A stretch of 64,000 nucleotides of DNA from Alginatibacterium sediminis (GCF_003610775.1 NZ_RAQO01000001.1:207811-271810), one strand, 5' to 3'. Counted from the first letter of the stretch, positions 34,164 through 44,064 are shown. Translations and numbers: made by a program. Notes: generated by a model from the letters alone, not told the origin.

Positions 34164-35814
34164 GAGTAGAGGGGGTACTAATTTGAGTTGTTCTCGAAAA
34201 CTTCGAGCGCGTCCATTTCTGCAGTTGGGAGAGTCTTACAAAGGATACCTGCTGCGTTTAGGAATGATGAATGGGTTCGTAAACCTAAAACAATTTCAAA
34301 ACTACTTAGGAACCAATAGATCTCGACGTTTCCCCCATGCAAAGTTGGAGGTGGCTCTAGGGGGCCGCCCTAAGGACAGCATTGTAGGGGAGTACATGCG
34401 TGAGCCCTTTAAAAAGAATCCAGAGCAAGCGTTTATTCGAAAACTCGAACTCGACTTTCCTAGAATATGTGCTCAATGCTTATCAAAATCGCCTGTCATT
34501 GAACGTTATTGGTCCTTTGCCGTTGTGGGCCGCTGTCATTATCACCGAACTCCTCTCCTAGACAGCTGTCCTGACTGCGGGGAGGCGCTAACGTGGGATA
34601 GCTTTCTATTCAACGGTTGCCCAGCGTGTGCAGCTCGTTGGAAGGACTATCGGCCGAGTAAGGATATATATCATGCGCCCTACATGAAAATAGAGTCATA
34701 TATAAACGAAAAGCTTATTGCGATGCTGCGAGGCGAGAAAGCAATAGGCTATTTGTACGTGTGCGTGCGGAAAGTAGCGTACGCTATCGTTCTTGCCGCA
34801 CGACCGCATGATATCGGCTGGGAGCCCTTGAAAAAAATGAATTACATCAAAGGTTACAGTAAGCTCGTAGAGCAAGCATTAATCCTTTGTGCATCCGAGT
34901 CTCAAAAAGAATCTTGGTGTCGTCAGCGTTCAGTTTACTGGAAGCAATATAATATTCCCTTTGATGCCAATTCTTCTTTGAATGATATTTGCCTTTGTAT
35001 GGAGGAGTTTGAATATGACGCTCATGAGTTACGGGATATACCTGCGCTAAGGTTAGTCCAATATGAACAAGGCTTGAATAAACCAAGGCACATCATGATG
35101 TTGAAAACGAATACCCCAGAGGAGCTCCATGCACCGTTGCAAACCTTTGCGAATATTTTGGGTGTTCAGCTTCAAGTTATTCAACACTTCGTCCAAGAGT
35201 CGTTTCTAGAAGCCCTTAACCCTGATGCTGACGTGAATGACCAATTGGTTGATATATTGCAGTGTTTTGAAAGACTTCGTCCCTTAATGGATCGCGCGGC
35301 ATTACACTGTGACTGCATTCATTTTGAATCGACCAGTGAATTGCCGGACAAGGGGATGGCAAGTATTTCCGAGCTGTTTTTGGATGTGTTTGAGGGGAGC
35401 CTTGAAGGCTATGTTGCATACGTAGAACAAGCGCAAATCCGCAGATTGATGTTAAAAGTACCCGTTGAAGACTACTGTGTTTGGATCCGAAAAAAGATAA
35501 AAGAGAAATGCCTAAAACCGATCCCTTTTGAGGCGTTAAAATCGATTGGTGAATATAGCTCTCCCGAAACCCTTATCTCATATGGGTTTAGATTGGCAAT
35601 GTCTAAAAACACCGAGATTTTGTTTGACGAGAAAATCGTGGAGAACTGGTTACTCACTCAAGACGATAACTACTTCCTGCATGAGATCAAACCGGCGAAC
35701 TATAGTTGCGTCAATGAAGATAGAATATTCTCTGTACTTTTGCCGATGGAGGATCAAAGAGAACTTCATCAGCTAAGTAAAAAGCGCCACCCTGAGGTTA
35801 AACATTCGCAATAA
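34156..35814 (+). CDS. tniQ: Target-site selector TniQ/TnsD
   Basis: 552 residues from ATG 34156, overlapping the tnsC stop by 8 bases (a TTG at 34141 is also possible). The N-terminal TniQ domain contains the paired zinc-binding sites CAQCLSKSPVIE and CHYHRTPLLDSCPDCGE followed by CPACAARW. The long C-terminal part (about 180-552) is the TnsD-type extension that reads a specific chromosomal target. The only selector gene in the element. Because the left end lies 170 bp upstream of fadB, that intergenic region may be its attachment site. Confidence 0.92.
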   Translation: MPKSRGGTNLSCSRKLRARPFLQLGESYKGYLLRLGMMNGFVNLKQFQNYLGTNRSRRFPHAKLEVALGGRPKDSIVGEYMREPFKKNPEQAFIRKLELDFPRICAQCLSKSPVIERYWSFAVVGRCHYHRTPLLDSCPDCGEALTWDSFLFNGCPACAARWKDYRPSKDIYHAPYMKIESYINEKLIAMLRGEKAIGYLYVCVRKVAYAIVLAARPHDIGWEPLKKMNYIKGYSKLVEQALILCASESQKESWCRQRSVYWKQYNIPFDANSSLNDICLCMEEFEYDAHELRDIPALRLVQYEQGLNKPRHIMMLKTNTPEELHAPLQTFANILGVQLQVIQHFVQESFLEALNPDADVNDQLVDILQCFERLRPLMDRAALHCDCIHFESTSELPDKGMASISELFLDVFEGSLEGYVAYVEQAQIRRLMLKVPVEDYCVWIRKKIKEKCLKPIPFEALKSIGEYSSPETLISYGFRLAMSKNTEILFDEKIVENWLLTQDDNYFLHEIKPANYSCVNEDRIFSVLLPMEDQRELHQLSKKRHPEVKHSQ

Positions 35815-35901
35815 ATGAGCTTAAGTCGAGTTCACCGAAGCTTTGTTAATTAGAGTTAGTTGGAAACAGCTTTTACACATCCTAGAATATTAGAGTTGGC
35901 T

Positions 35902-36483
35902 ATGAGCAAGAAAAAGTTAAGCAAAGATGATTTGGTTAAGGGGCCGGCTCCGTATATGTCGTGCGCTGATGAAATTGCCCCACCAACAGACAAAGTTCGG
36001 GTTAGTGTTGACCAAAATCAAATCATAGATGAGGACTTTCTTGTTCATAGTGAGCGTATTCTAGAACCCTCATGCTTTGAATTTAAAGACTACAAGAAAG
36101 TCAAATCTGCATTAGTTCCAAAACAGCAGAATTTGTCTGTAGCGGGCTTCAAAGCGGCGAATCGAATCTTGTTGTCATGGGGAAGTTCACCTCAACAAAT
36201 TCAATCCATTTTGAAGGTATCCTCGGTTATATATGATCAATACAACTCGAATCCTGAATCCGTAAAATTAGACGAAGAACAATTGATACGTATTAGTTAT
36301 CTACTTAACATCCATCAGGCTATAAGGCTGACATTTGAAAACCAAGAAAATGTGACTGGGTTTATGCGAATGGAGAATGGTAATACATTTTTTGAGGGTC
36401 GTAAGCCCATAGATATCATTAGTTCAGGGAATATCGATGACTTGTATGAAGTCGCGTGCCGAGTCGAAGCCATTACACTGTAG
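35902..36483 (+). CDS. MbcA/Xre-like antitoxin-fold protein ending the tns operon
   Basis: 193 residues from ATG 35902; the frame is open upstream but without a better ribosome site. The segment AANRILLSWGSSPQQIQSILKVS is the Xre-like helix-turn-helix of MbcA/ParS antitoxins. LIRISYLLNIHQAIRLTF and the ending FFEGRKPIDIISSGNIDDLYEVACRVEAI match the DUF2384 domain (GRSPLDVMLSG type). It follows tniQ on the same strand by 87 bp, with no RES toxin adjacent. A role as regulator or accessory of transposition is inferred; a lone antitoxin cannot be excluded. Confidence 0.75.
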   Translation: MSKKKLSKDDLVKGPAPYMSCADEIAPPTDKVRVSVDQNQIIDEDFLVHSERILEPSCFEFKDYKKVKSALVPKQQNLSVAGFKAANRILLSWGSSPQQIQSILKVSSVIYDQYNSNPESVKLDEEQLIRISYLLNIHQAIRLTFENQENVTGFMRMENGNTFFEGRKPIDIISSGNIDDLYEVACRVEAITL

Positions 36484-36727
36484 TTTTGCAACTGGTAACC
36501 CAACACACATAACCCCAAAAATTTAGTGATTCTTTAACTGTAGTTGCTCTATAGGCTTGGAACGGCTTTATATTAAGCTTTACTCGGGTCTAAGCACACT
36601 AATCATGCTTTTGAATATTCACTCTAGTTATTATTAAGCATTAGTGCTTTTATATGTAGCAGGTGTGTATAGTATTGATTGCAATGCTAATAATTTGGTA
36701 AGCAAAATAAAATCCAAGGGTGCAGGT

Positions 36728-38545
36728 GTGATAGAAATTAGTACATATGATCTTATGAGCATGGTAACAACATCTGCATTTGTCACGTTATACTGTTCGG
36801 TAATTTTAGCCATCGCCGTTATATACGGTTTAGTATTTTGGTTCAAATATTCTCCTGTTAACCGTTCTATATCAGCTGCTCTGTTTGCGATACGAGCTAC
36901 CCCAAAAGACAAGTTAGAATTCCCCCCATATTACTATGAGCTTCAAGGTTGGATGAATGATAACAAGCATCTAAAGGATTCTTGGCGCGAGTTTGAGGAG
37001 ACACTACTGCTCCCAGGTGAGGACTTCGATAATGGAAGAGAAGTAATCATGAATACACACCTTCCATCGCGATATTTTAATCAGAGCAACCTGTTATTTC
37101 CTAACGTTAACATGCGTTTCTATAATGCATTACCTAACATCTTAACGGGGTTAGGGATCATTGGTACCTTCATAGGCTTAACCGTAGGTATTTATCTTGC
37201 TGCACCAGGACTAAATTCTCAGCATATTGATGATGCGAAAAATGCTTTAAACATACTCCTCAATGGTGCTTCGCTTGCTTTTATTACTTCCATCGTTGGT
37301 CTATTCACTTCATTATTTTTTTCAGCATATGAAAAGAGATACGTACACCGTTTTAACCGCGCGTGTCAGCGGCTTAATTCAGAGTTGGATGCTCGAGTTG
37401 AGTACTTTTCAGCTGAGAGGTTGGCGAGTAAAAACTTGGCCGAATCCCAGAAACAATCTATCGCGCTACAAGCGTTTGCCAACGATTTTGCTGTGTCCTT
37501 GGGACAAATCATTGAAGAAAAAGTATCGGCTCCAATTGTGGAAGCTATGGATGAGCTTAGGAAAGACCAAAAATCTGCAAATGACGAGACAATCACAAAA
37601 GTGATGGGAGAGTTTGCAGATAAAATTGCGGGAGCTGCCGGTGATGAAATGCAAGCCTTAGCTTCTACAATTAAAATTATGAGTGATAGCTTGGAATCTC
37701 AGGTTAATGCGTTAACAAAAGGTCAGAAGGATATGCAAGATACGGCTCAAAGTGCTGTGACCGAAATGTCTAACGCTATGTCAGATGGTAGCCAAAGAAT
37801 AAATGACGGGATAGAGCAAGCGGTAAACTCTCTATTAAGCTCAGTCCAAGAGTCTGTCGACAATGTCACCAACCAATTGGATGTAGCTTCTAAGAAACTA
37901 TCTACACATTTGGAAGATAGCTTAAATGGATTTCATAGTGTTGTCCTGAAATTACAGGAAACAGCGACTCACTATCAATCTATGACCGACAGGAATGAAA
38001 CTCTATTCCGAGATATTTCACAGACGATTGATGATATCGCTGATGTTACTGATAAGGTGAGTCTAGCAAATACTAGTTTCAAAGAGACGGAAACGACTTT
38101 CCTCACCTATCTGACAACGTTACACGAGCTTTCATCTAAGCTTGGCGATTCTACAGATAATATTGACTCAACATTGCAACATCTTAAAGATGTTCAGAAT
38201 GAAATGGCATTAGTCTGGGGAAGCTATGAGAAGCGATTTGATGGGCTAGATAGCACTCTAACAACTGTTTTTGAAAATATCGGAAGTGGACTTGAACGTT
38301 ATGCGACTCAAACCGACGAGTATGTATTGGGATTAGACAAACACGCTTCTGATGTTGTCCAAAGCCTTGCTGCGGCAACGCAAGAAATATCAGACGCTAT
38401 TGAAAATCTTGGAGATTCCTTAGAACGCAGAACTGAAGTTTTTGAAACTTCCGTCACTTCAATTTCTCTTAATGCAGAAAATAATCTAAAGCAATTTAGA
38501 GACAAACTGGGCACAGCTTCACAAACTAATACTAGACCTGAGTAA
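36728..38545 (+). CDS. zorA: Zorya anti-phage system protein ZorA
   Basis: MotA/ExbB-like stator subunit of the Zorya system. About 605 residues from GTG 36728, which has AAGGG 7 nt upstream; the frame opens earlier (GTG 36644) without a ribosome site. TM1 is near the N-terminus (TLYCSVILAIAVIYGLVF). Two more lie about residues 135-160 (GLGIIGTFIGLTVGIYLA) and 180-205 (ASLAFITSIVGLFTSLFF), forming the proton channel. The remaining roughly 390 residues are a long coiled-coil tail projecting into the cytoplasm. First of four genes, zorABCD. Confidence 0.93.
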   Translation: MIEISTYDLMSMVTTSAFVTLYCSVILAIAVIYGLVFWFKYSPVNRSISAALFAIRATPKDKLEFPPYYYELQGWMNDNKHLKDSWREFEETLLLPGEDFDNGREVIMNTHLPSRYFNQSNLLFPNVNMRFYNALPNILTGLGIIGTFIGLTVGIYLAAPGLNSQHIDDAKNALNILLNGASLAFITSIVGLFTSLFFSAYEKRYVHRFNRACQRLNSELDARVEYFSAERLASKNLAESQKQSIALQAFANDFAVSLGQIIEEKVSAPIVEAMDELRKDQKSANDETITKVMGEFADKIAGAAGDEMQALASTIKIMSDSLESQVNALTKGQKDMQDTAQSAVTEMSNAMSDGSQRINDGIEQAVNSLLSSVQESVDNVTNQLDVASKKLSTHLEDSLNGFHSVVLKLQETATHYQSMTDRNETLFRDISQTIDDIADVTDKVSLANTSFKETETTFLTYLTTLHELSSKLGDSTDNIDSTLQHLKDVQNEMALVWGSYEKRFDGLDSTLTTVFENIGSGLERYATQTDEYVLGLDKHASDVVQSLAAATQEISDAIENLGDSLERRTEVFETSVTSISLNAENNLKQFRDKLGTASQTNTRPE

Positions 38546-38558
38546 TTGGAGGATACAA

Positions 38559-39407
38559 ATGAGCGATCATCATGAACTCCTTGAAGATGATGGTGCTGGC
38601 TATCTCATTTCAGTCTCAGATATGATGTCGGGTTTGCTACTAATTTTTATAATTACGCTGGTAGCTTTCATAATTAATTTTCAAGATGCGATTCAAAGAC
38701 AAGAGCAAATCACTGAAGAGCAAAAAGTGCTTGTTCAGGAAATGGAAGCTTCAATTGAAAATCAGAATCTTGTTACGGAAACTCAGAAAGAAGTAGTTAG
38801 AAAGCTCACCAATACTGAACAGATCAGGAATGAACTGCTTGGTAAGTTAAAGCAAGAGCTCAGAAAAGTAAGAATAGACGTCGAAATTGATACACAACAT
38901 GGTGTCTTGAGGCTAACAGAAAAAGCCGTTTTATTTGAGACTGCTGCCGATACTCTCCAAGAAAAATACCAAAATAACCTTCGAATGATTGGGCTAGTTA
39001 TGAGTGACATAATTCCATGTTATGCACACTCTCCAATTCCCACAACGGATTGTGATGATTACCAAAACACTAAGGGTAAGATTGATGCAATATTCGTTGA
39101 GGGGCATACCGATAATGTACCAATGCGTTCTAGTCGAATGAAAGATAACTGGGAACTGTCTGCTAGTCGTGCAATCGCAGCCTATCGCTTAGTTGTTCCA
39201 GATAGTGAGCTAATGAGGCTTCTCAATATGTCTGGGCAACCTATTTTTTCAGTCAGTGGCTACGGTGAAGGTAGACCAGTGGAAGGCCATAACCACAGCA
39301 AGCCAATGGCCGATAAAGTCAATCGTCGAATTGACCTTCGTTTTATTATGACACCGCCTGTACTTACAGAGCCTCAAAAAGAGCTTATTGCAAAAGGGGT
39401 TGAATAA
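38559..39407 (+). CDS. zorB: Zorya anti-phage system protein ZorB
   Basis: MotB-like stator partner of ZorA, 282 residues. A single TM (about 20-42) begins with VSDMMSGLLLIFIITL, carrying the proton-binding Asp. A coiled-coil (about 45-100) leads to an OmpA-like peptidoglycan-binding domain (about 110-270) with FVEGHTDNVPM, WELSASRAIAAYR and KVNRRIDLRF. It anchors the motor to the cell wall so that proton flow through ZorAB can drive the tail. It starts 13 bp after zorA, and its stop shares a base with the zorC start. Confidence 0.94.
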   Translation: MSDHHELLEDDGAGYLISVSDMMSGLLLIFIITLVAFIINFQDAIQRQEQITEEQKVLVQEMEASIENQNLVTETQKEVVRKLTNTEQIRNELLGKLKQELRKVRIDVEIDTQHGVLRLTEKAVLFETAADTLQEKYQNNLRMIGLVMSDIIPCYAHSPIPTTDCDDYQNTKGKIDAIFVEGHTDNVPMRSSRMKDNWELSASRAIAAYRLVVPDSELMRLLNMSGQPIFSVSGYGEGRPVEGHNHSKPMADKVNRRIDLRFIMTPPVLTEPQKELIAKGVE

Positions 39408-40807
39408 TGTCATTCAAAGATACAGTTCTTGATATGCCGACTTTGCAAACGCGAACATCATTAAACATCTCAGATTCACGACTTGTTGAACAGGCTTTTA
39501 AACTCCGAAACCGATATGGCTTCGTAATATCAGAACCCCCTTCTTCCATCAATATCGGGCATGTTCATGACAAATTAAAACAATACCTTCAAGCTCACTC
39601 GTCTATCTTTAATTTCAGCAGAAAAGAGTGGAGAATAGTGCCATGGGCTTTTATGTTGTCGATTAATGGTAATCCTCCTTTATATGAGAATGAGGACTAT
39701 ATTCAGCTCCTATTCGAACGTATTAAGTCAAAATTTGATACTACTAGCCCCTTAATACAGGTATTTTTGCAAGAGTACCCACTTGGCTCAAGATGGTTTG
39801 ACTTACTTCGAAATGCGATTCATGATTTTGTTACTGACAGCCCTGACATAAAAGCTATTACAATAAAACAGTGGATTGATAACACTCAGATACTAGAGAA
39901 AAACAGCCATGAAATTTGTGCGGGAAATATTAGAAATGCGGGTTTCCAGTCAACCTTCTCTAGCTTTAAGTTAACTAGAGGGCTGGAGCATAGTGCATTT
40001 GCTTCGGAATCAATATCTTACTTATTGGCAGATTTGAAATCTACACTAAGTACCCTTGATATACATGCGCAGTCTCAACTTGTATCTAGCTGTCTTAGCT
40101 TCTTTATTACTGCTGAAGATTCTCTTAAGTATCCAGCTTTACGAGTCAATATCGCTGATGGTTTGTTGTCTTCATTTGCTGATAATCACATCATTCCTCA
40201 CATCAAAAAGCTCCTGACAGACTTCTTCCTTAATCATTACAACGATCCAAGAACGTCTGCTGTAATGTGGATAGGCGTCACACCAACAGCTCTGAGCGTT
40301 ATTAAAAGTTGGCTGGTTGAAAATACAATGCATGACTTCTTTAACTTACTTAGTCATATCGCCAAAACCGATCCTATGGCGGATAAACATTGGAAATCTA
40401 GAAAGCGTTTTTGGAATGCGTATCTGAAGAAGGGTTATATTCAAGAAGCATGGGTGGCGTTGGGTAGCAGTGCATATAGTGAGGCCCGCAATTTTCTACA
40501 AGGTGGACGAAGCACCTACGCGAGTCTTTCAGGCGGTCAACCTCGACACAGTGCTCTAATAATGGTCATTAACGGTGTTTTGATTACGGAATGGAGTCAC
40601 TCGGGAAGTTTTAGGATATGGGACACCAGCTTACAACGGCCAAAATTATATTTGAGCTCATATCGGCGAGGCAACCTAGTAAATGGGTCAGACCATACTG
40701 GTAGCCACTCTGGCAGTGAAAGAGGCCTCTGGCAACAACGATTATCGAGTCTTATTCATGATTTAACAGGGGTGTCGATCCCACGTAGGGAGTATATGAA
40801 TGACTAG
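39407..40807 (+). CDS. zorC: Zorya type I protein ZorC
   Basis: 466 residues, in the fixed ZorC position of type I Zorya with the EH-signature type C-terminus (RHSALIMVINGVLITEWSHSG, read as two adjacent motifs RHSALIMV and LITEWSHSGSFRIW). ZorC is reported to bind DNA and act downstream of the ZorAB motor. No enzymatic motif is visible. It overlaps both neighbours (1 base with zorB, 8 bases with zorD), so translation is coupled. Presence of ZorC and ZorD rather than ZorE or ZorF/G defines type I. Confidence 0.9.
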   Translation: MSFKDTVLDMPTLQTRTSLNISDSRLVEQAFKLRNRYGFVISEPPSSINIGHVHDKLKQYLQAHSSIFNFSRKEWRIVPWAFMLSINGNPPLYENEDYIQLLFERIKSKFDTTSPLIQVFLQEYPLGSRWFDLLRNAIHDFVTDSPDIKAITIKQWIDNTQILEKNSHEICAGNIRNAGFQSTFSSFKLTRGLEHSAFASESISYLLADLKSTLSTLDIHAQSQLVSSCLSFFITAEDSLKYPALRVNIADGLLSSFADNHIIPHIKKLLTDFFLNHYNDPRTSAVMWIGVTPTALSVIKSWLVENTMHDFFNLLSHIAKTDPMADKHWKSRKRFWNAYLKKGYIQEAWVALGSSAYSEARNFLQGGRSTYASLSGGQPRHSALIMVINGVLITEWSHSGSFRIWDTSLQRPKLYLSSYRRGNLVNGSDHTGSHSGSERGLWQQRLSSLIHDLTGVSIPRREYMND

Positions 40808-43646
40808 TTCAGCGAATCTAACTTGGCACAAAACTAAGTTTGGATTTTGGTTTCAAGTGGAGCTTGATAGTGGGATTATCCCTCCAAATCAATGGTCAAA
40901 ATTCAACTTGATTTCTGGCGATATGCCAGTTGTTGTTGACCCTCTATTCAGAACAATAGATAGCACAGCAAAACCAGTGATCTCGAGTTCTGGGATTGAA
41001 TGTACGGAGGGTTTTATTGCTACATTGACTGAACTAGAAATTCAAAAACTAGCACTGCCTCAAGTTTCACATGCCAGACTTAAGATCGTAGCGAATGGGC
41101 TGATTAGCCAAGCTGACTTCTCGCTGTCCTATCGTTTAATGACTGCCGATGCTAGGCCCATAATGGGAGCTAAAGTATCCGGCATACAGTTGTCATCGCG
41201 ACGACACACTGAACTAATTCTTGATCCACTTTATTCAATTATCAGTAAAATAGAGCAGTTTAATAACACCTTTGTATCAGACCGAGATGAGCGATTTATT
41301 TGCTGGGGCCAGATCAAAGAACTGTTACCCGAAGAGTCCATTGTCGATGGCCAGCTACAGAGTATTACTATTTGTCGAGCAGATCGAGTTACGTTGGACG
41401 TTAAGGAGCACGGAGTCTTTGCGCCATTACTTATTAAACCGAATTCCAGTAAAGATTGGGATGTGCAAAGCCAATCAGATATTGAGTACGCAGTTCCTAA
41501 AGCTCGTCAATCACAATTCGAAGATCAGTTTAAAAGCTGGAGTACCACACGCTCCAATTATGCAATCGGTAATGGGACTTATGTGGTGCTTCCTAAGCGT
41601 GTGCAGAAGGTTCTTAGTGTAATAAAAGCTTACCAAGCTAAGGGTAGTCAGGAGCGTTTGGCTTTTGTATCAAACCCACATAAGGTGATAAACGAACGCT
41701 TGCTGCAAGATGAACATTCAGAAGATCTCGATGCCATTTTTATCGAAACACCTGACTTTATTAGCCAACGAATTGATACAATCGGTGTCTGGTCACGCAA
41801 ACTTTGTGCGTATACAGCAAAGCGAGATGGTGATTGGGTGCCCGACGACAATGAGCGATTGTTTTTTCCTATCGACGACCTTCTCGTGAATTTCACAATT
41901 GACGAAATGAAAAGGCTTTTAGTGCACATCAATGAATCACTGGATGAAGACGTATCTGAGATATCTTTTCAAAAGCAGCGAGTCCCCGTATCACTCGAAA
42001 CCAAAAATTTGCTTATTAGGATGCTTAAACCCTTCGAAGAGACAGAAGGTAATCATGTTGCCCCTGTTGAAGTTGTCGCTCCGATTCTTAAGGATAACAT
42101 TGAGGATGTAGAGTTTTCTGTGATTAAACATAAACTTAGGCCAAGGATCTCTAGGCTTCCAGATACGTTGAAAACTAAGACTTTGTATCCACATCAAACA
42201 GCTGGTGTTAATTGGCTAGCTGAGCACTGGGAAACTGGCTCTATCGGTGCGCTACTCGCTGACGATATGGGATTAGGGAAAACTATTCAAGCGCTAGCCT
42301 TCTTAGCATCTGTTAAAGTTCTGATGAACAACAACGAGTATCCGACTAAACCTTTTCTCGTTGTTGCGCCGTCAGGCCTTCTTAAAAACTGGATAGATGA
42401 AGCAAAACGCCATGTTGATAGAAGCGCACTTGGTGACATATTCGAAGCCTATGGTCCGCAAATTAGAGTATTCAAAGACTACAGTGTAATCGAACGCAAT
42501 TCTGTCCTTTCCGGTAGTGGGTGGGTTCTAACGACTTACGAGACCCTAAGAGACAAAATCAAGTATTTTCTGTCTATCGACTGGGGGATTACTATATTCG
42601 ATGAAGCGCAAAAAATTAAAAACCCTGTGTCACGTATGACGGAAATGGCCAAGTCATTATCCTCCGATTTTACTCTAATGTTGACGGGGACCCCAGTAGA
42701 GAACGAACTCAAAGATCTGTGGTGTATTGTTGATACAGCGCAACCTGGATTTTTTGGTTCACTTAGCCAATTCCACAATGATTTTGTCAAACCTGCTGAG
42801 AGTGACCCAGCTGAAGCAAGGCGACTCAAGTCATTACTTGTTGAGAAAAGTTCCCCTGCTTTAATGCTCAGGAGACTAAAGGTTGATCAATTAGATGGCT
42901 TACCAAATAAGTACATTCACCTCGTCACTAGGACGATGCCAGAGTTACAAGCTGCAGAATATGAGAATATCATTAGAGATGCTCAGCAAGAAAAAAAACT
43001 TGAAGTTGGAGTATTAGCAATCATACAGAGAATCCGCCGAGCATCCTTAATTGCTGAGGACTTTGATGGTTATGGAATAACTGATGGAGTAGTAAAGCGA
43101 TCTGCTCGTCTCTCAGCCACAATTGAAATTCTAGATACTATTCATAAATCTGGCGAAAAAGCCTTGGTTTTTTGTGAAGCAATTGATGTTCAAGAATATC
43201 TTTCAGGATACTTACAGCATCGTTATCAACTTCCTTCTAGACCTCTTCGAATTAATGGCTCTATTGCTGGGAGCATGCGAAAGCAGTTAGTCGATGAGTT
43301 TCAAAGTGGCGCTGACGGCGAGTTTAATGTCATGCTGTTGTCACCTAAAGCTGGAGGTGTTGGCCTTACAATAACAGCTGCTAACCATGTAATTCATCTT
43401 ACTCGTTGGTGGAACCCCGCTGTTGAAGACCAAAGTACTGACAGAGTTTTTAGAATAGGGCAGCAAAAAAATGTACATGTTTATTTGCCTATTGCTTTAC
43501 ACCCTAAATACGGTGATGGCTCATTCGATGCGAATCTAAACCGCCTCCTCACGAAAAAGAGACATTTGAGTTACAACGCACTAATGCCAGGTACGATTAG
43601 TAAAACCGAAATGGGTAGCTTTATATCTCAAGACATCATCGATTGA
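40800..43646 (+). CDS. zorD: Zorya type I helicase ZorD
   Basis: SNF2-family ATPase of 948 residues, effector of type I Zorya. The N-terminal about 450 residues are the ZorD-specific region. The helicase core begins at LYPHQTAGVNWLAEHW. Walker A is LADDMGLGKTIQALAF (near 483), the DEAQ box is IFDEAQKIKNP, and TLMLTGTPVEN follows. The second RecA lobe has GGVGLTITAANHVIHLTRWWNPA and DRVFRIGQ. Known ZorD degrades invading DNA when recruited. Last gene of the operon. All four proteins look complete. Confidence 0.94.
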   Translation: MTSSANLTWHKTKFGFWFQVELDSGIIPPNQWSKFNLISGDMPVVVDPLFRTIDSTAKPVISSSGIECTEGFIATLTELEIQKLALPQVSHARLKIVANGLISQADFSLSYRLMTADARPIMGAKVSGIQLSSRRHTELILDPLYSIISKIEQFNNTFVSDRDERFICWGQIKELLPEESIVDGQLQSITICRADRVTLDVKEHGVFAPLLIKPNSSKDWDVQSQSDIEYAVPKARQSQFEDQFKSWSTTRSNYAIGNGTYVVLPKRVQKVLSVIKAYQAKGSQERLAFVSNPHKVINERLLQDEHSEDLDAIFIETPDFISQRIDTIGVWSRKLCAYTAKRDGDWVPDDNERLFFPIDDLLVNFTIDEMKRLLVHINESLDEDVSEISFQKQRVPVSLETKNLLIRMLKPFEETEGNHVAPVEVVAPILKDNIEDVEFSVIKHKLRPRISRLPDTLKTKTLYPHQTAGVNWLAEHWETGSIGALLADDMGLGKTIQALAFLASVKVLMNNNEYPTKPFLVVAPSGLLKNWIDEAKRHVDRSALGDIFEAYGPQIRVFKDYSVIERNSVLSGSGWVLTTYETLRDKIKYFLSIDWGITIFDEAQKIKNPVSRMTEMAKSLSSDFTLMLTGTPVENELKDLWCIVDTAQPGFFGSLSQFHNDFVKPAESDPAEARRLKSLLVEKSSPALMLRRLKVDQLDGLPNKYIHLVTRTMPELQAAEYENIIRDAQQEKKLEVGVLAIIQRIRRASLIAEDFDGYGITDGVVKRSARLSATIEILDTIHKSGEKALVFCEAIDVQEYLSGYLQHRYQLPSRPLRINGSIAGSMRKQLVDEFQSGADGEFNVMLLSPKAGGVGLTITAANHVIHLTRWWNPAVEDQSTDRVFRIGQQKNVHVYLPIALHPKYGDGSFDANLNRLLTKKRHLSYNALMPGTISKTEMGSFISQDIID

Positions 43647-43849
43647 ATTAACCATTCTGATTGGAATATCGTTTTTATATGGAATTTCGCTATTGTATTT
43701 ATACTCTAATGTGTGTGCTACTTTGAGTGACTAGATAACTAACCAGACGCTTTGTTTTAACTCGATTTACGAGAGTTATAAACAAGGTTGTATACAGATT
43801 CGGGGATAAGTGCCTGAAACGTAGCCGTGGGGCGAATCGCAGACGAAAA

Positions 43850-44064
43850 AAAACACCGACTTGTCGGTGTTTTCTTCGCGAACATTCTCCAAACCATATA
43901 AAGAAGAACTTCACTTGCGAGGGGTGCAGCAACACCTGACCCGCCGTTTAAGTTTCATCCTAAAAAGCGGATACGCTCTACAGCGTGACTACTAAGACCA
44001 TGCAACCAAGCATGACATAAGGGACTCTGTGAAATCCCCTATAGCTTGCTTAAAGCTAAGCTAT
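43850..44064 (-). ncRNA. Candidate structured RNA downstream of UDG-like gene
   Basis: A gene-free stretch rich in consecutive hairpins. In plus coordinates: ATAGCTTGCT/AGCTAAGCTAT (44041-44064), AGGGA/TCCCCT (44020-44040), CATGC/GCATG (43999-44014), ACGCT/AGCGT (43973-43986) and GGTG/CACC (43923-43936). A strong terminator stem AACACCGAC/GTCGGTGTT (43852-43871) is followed on the minus strand by eight T residues. The orientation is therefore minus, starting at the stop codon of the UDG-like gene. It may be a separate small RNA or a long structured 3' UTR. I do not recognise the family. Confidence 0.5.
43852..43871 (-). terminator. Strong terminator on minus strand
   Basis: Perfect 9-bp stem with an 8-T tract on the minus strand. 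It ends the UDG-like transcript or the candidate RNA. On the plus strand the tract is only TTTTCTT, so it could weakly serve zorD too. Confidence 0.88.

Noticed and set aside
43699..43935. 78-codon minus-strand frame after zorD
   Set aside because: It overlaps the terminator and the hairpin-rich RNA candidate and has no ribosome site or protein-like composition.
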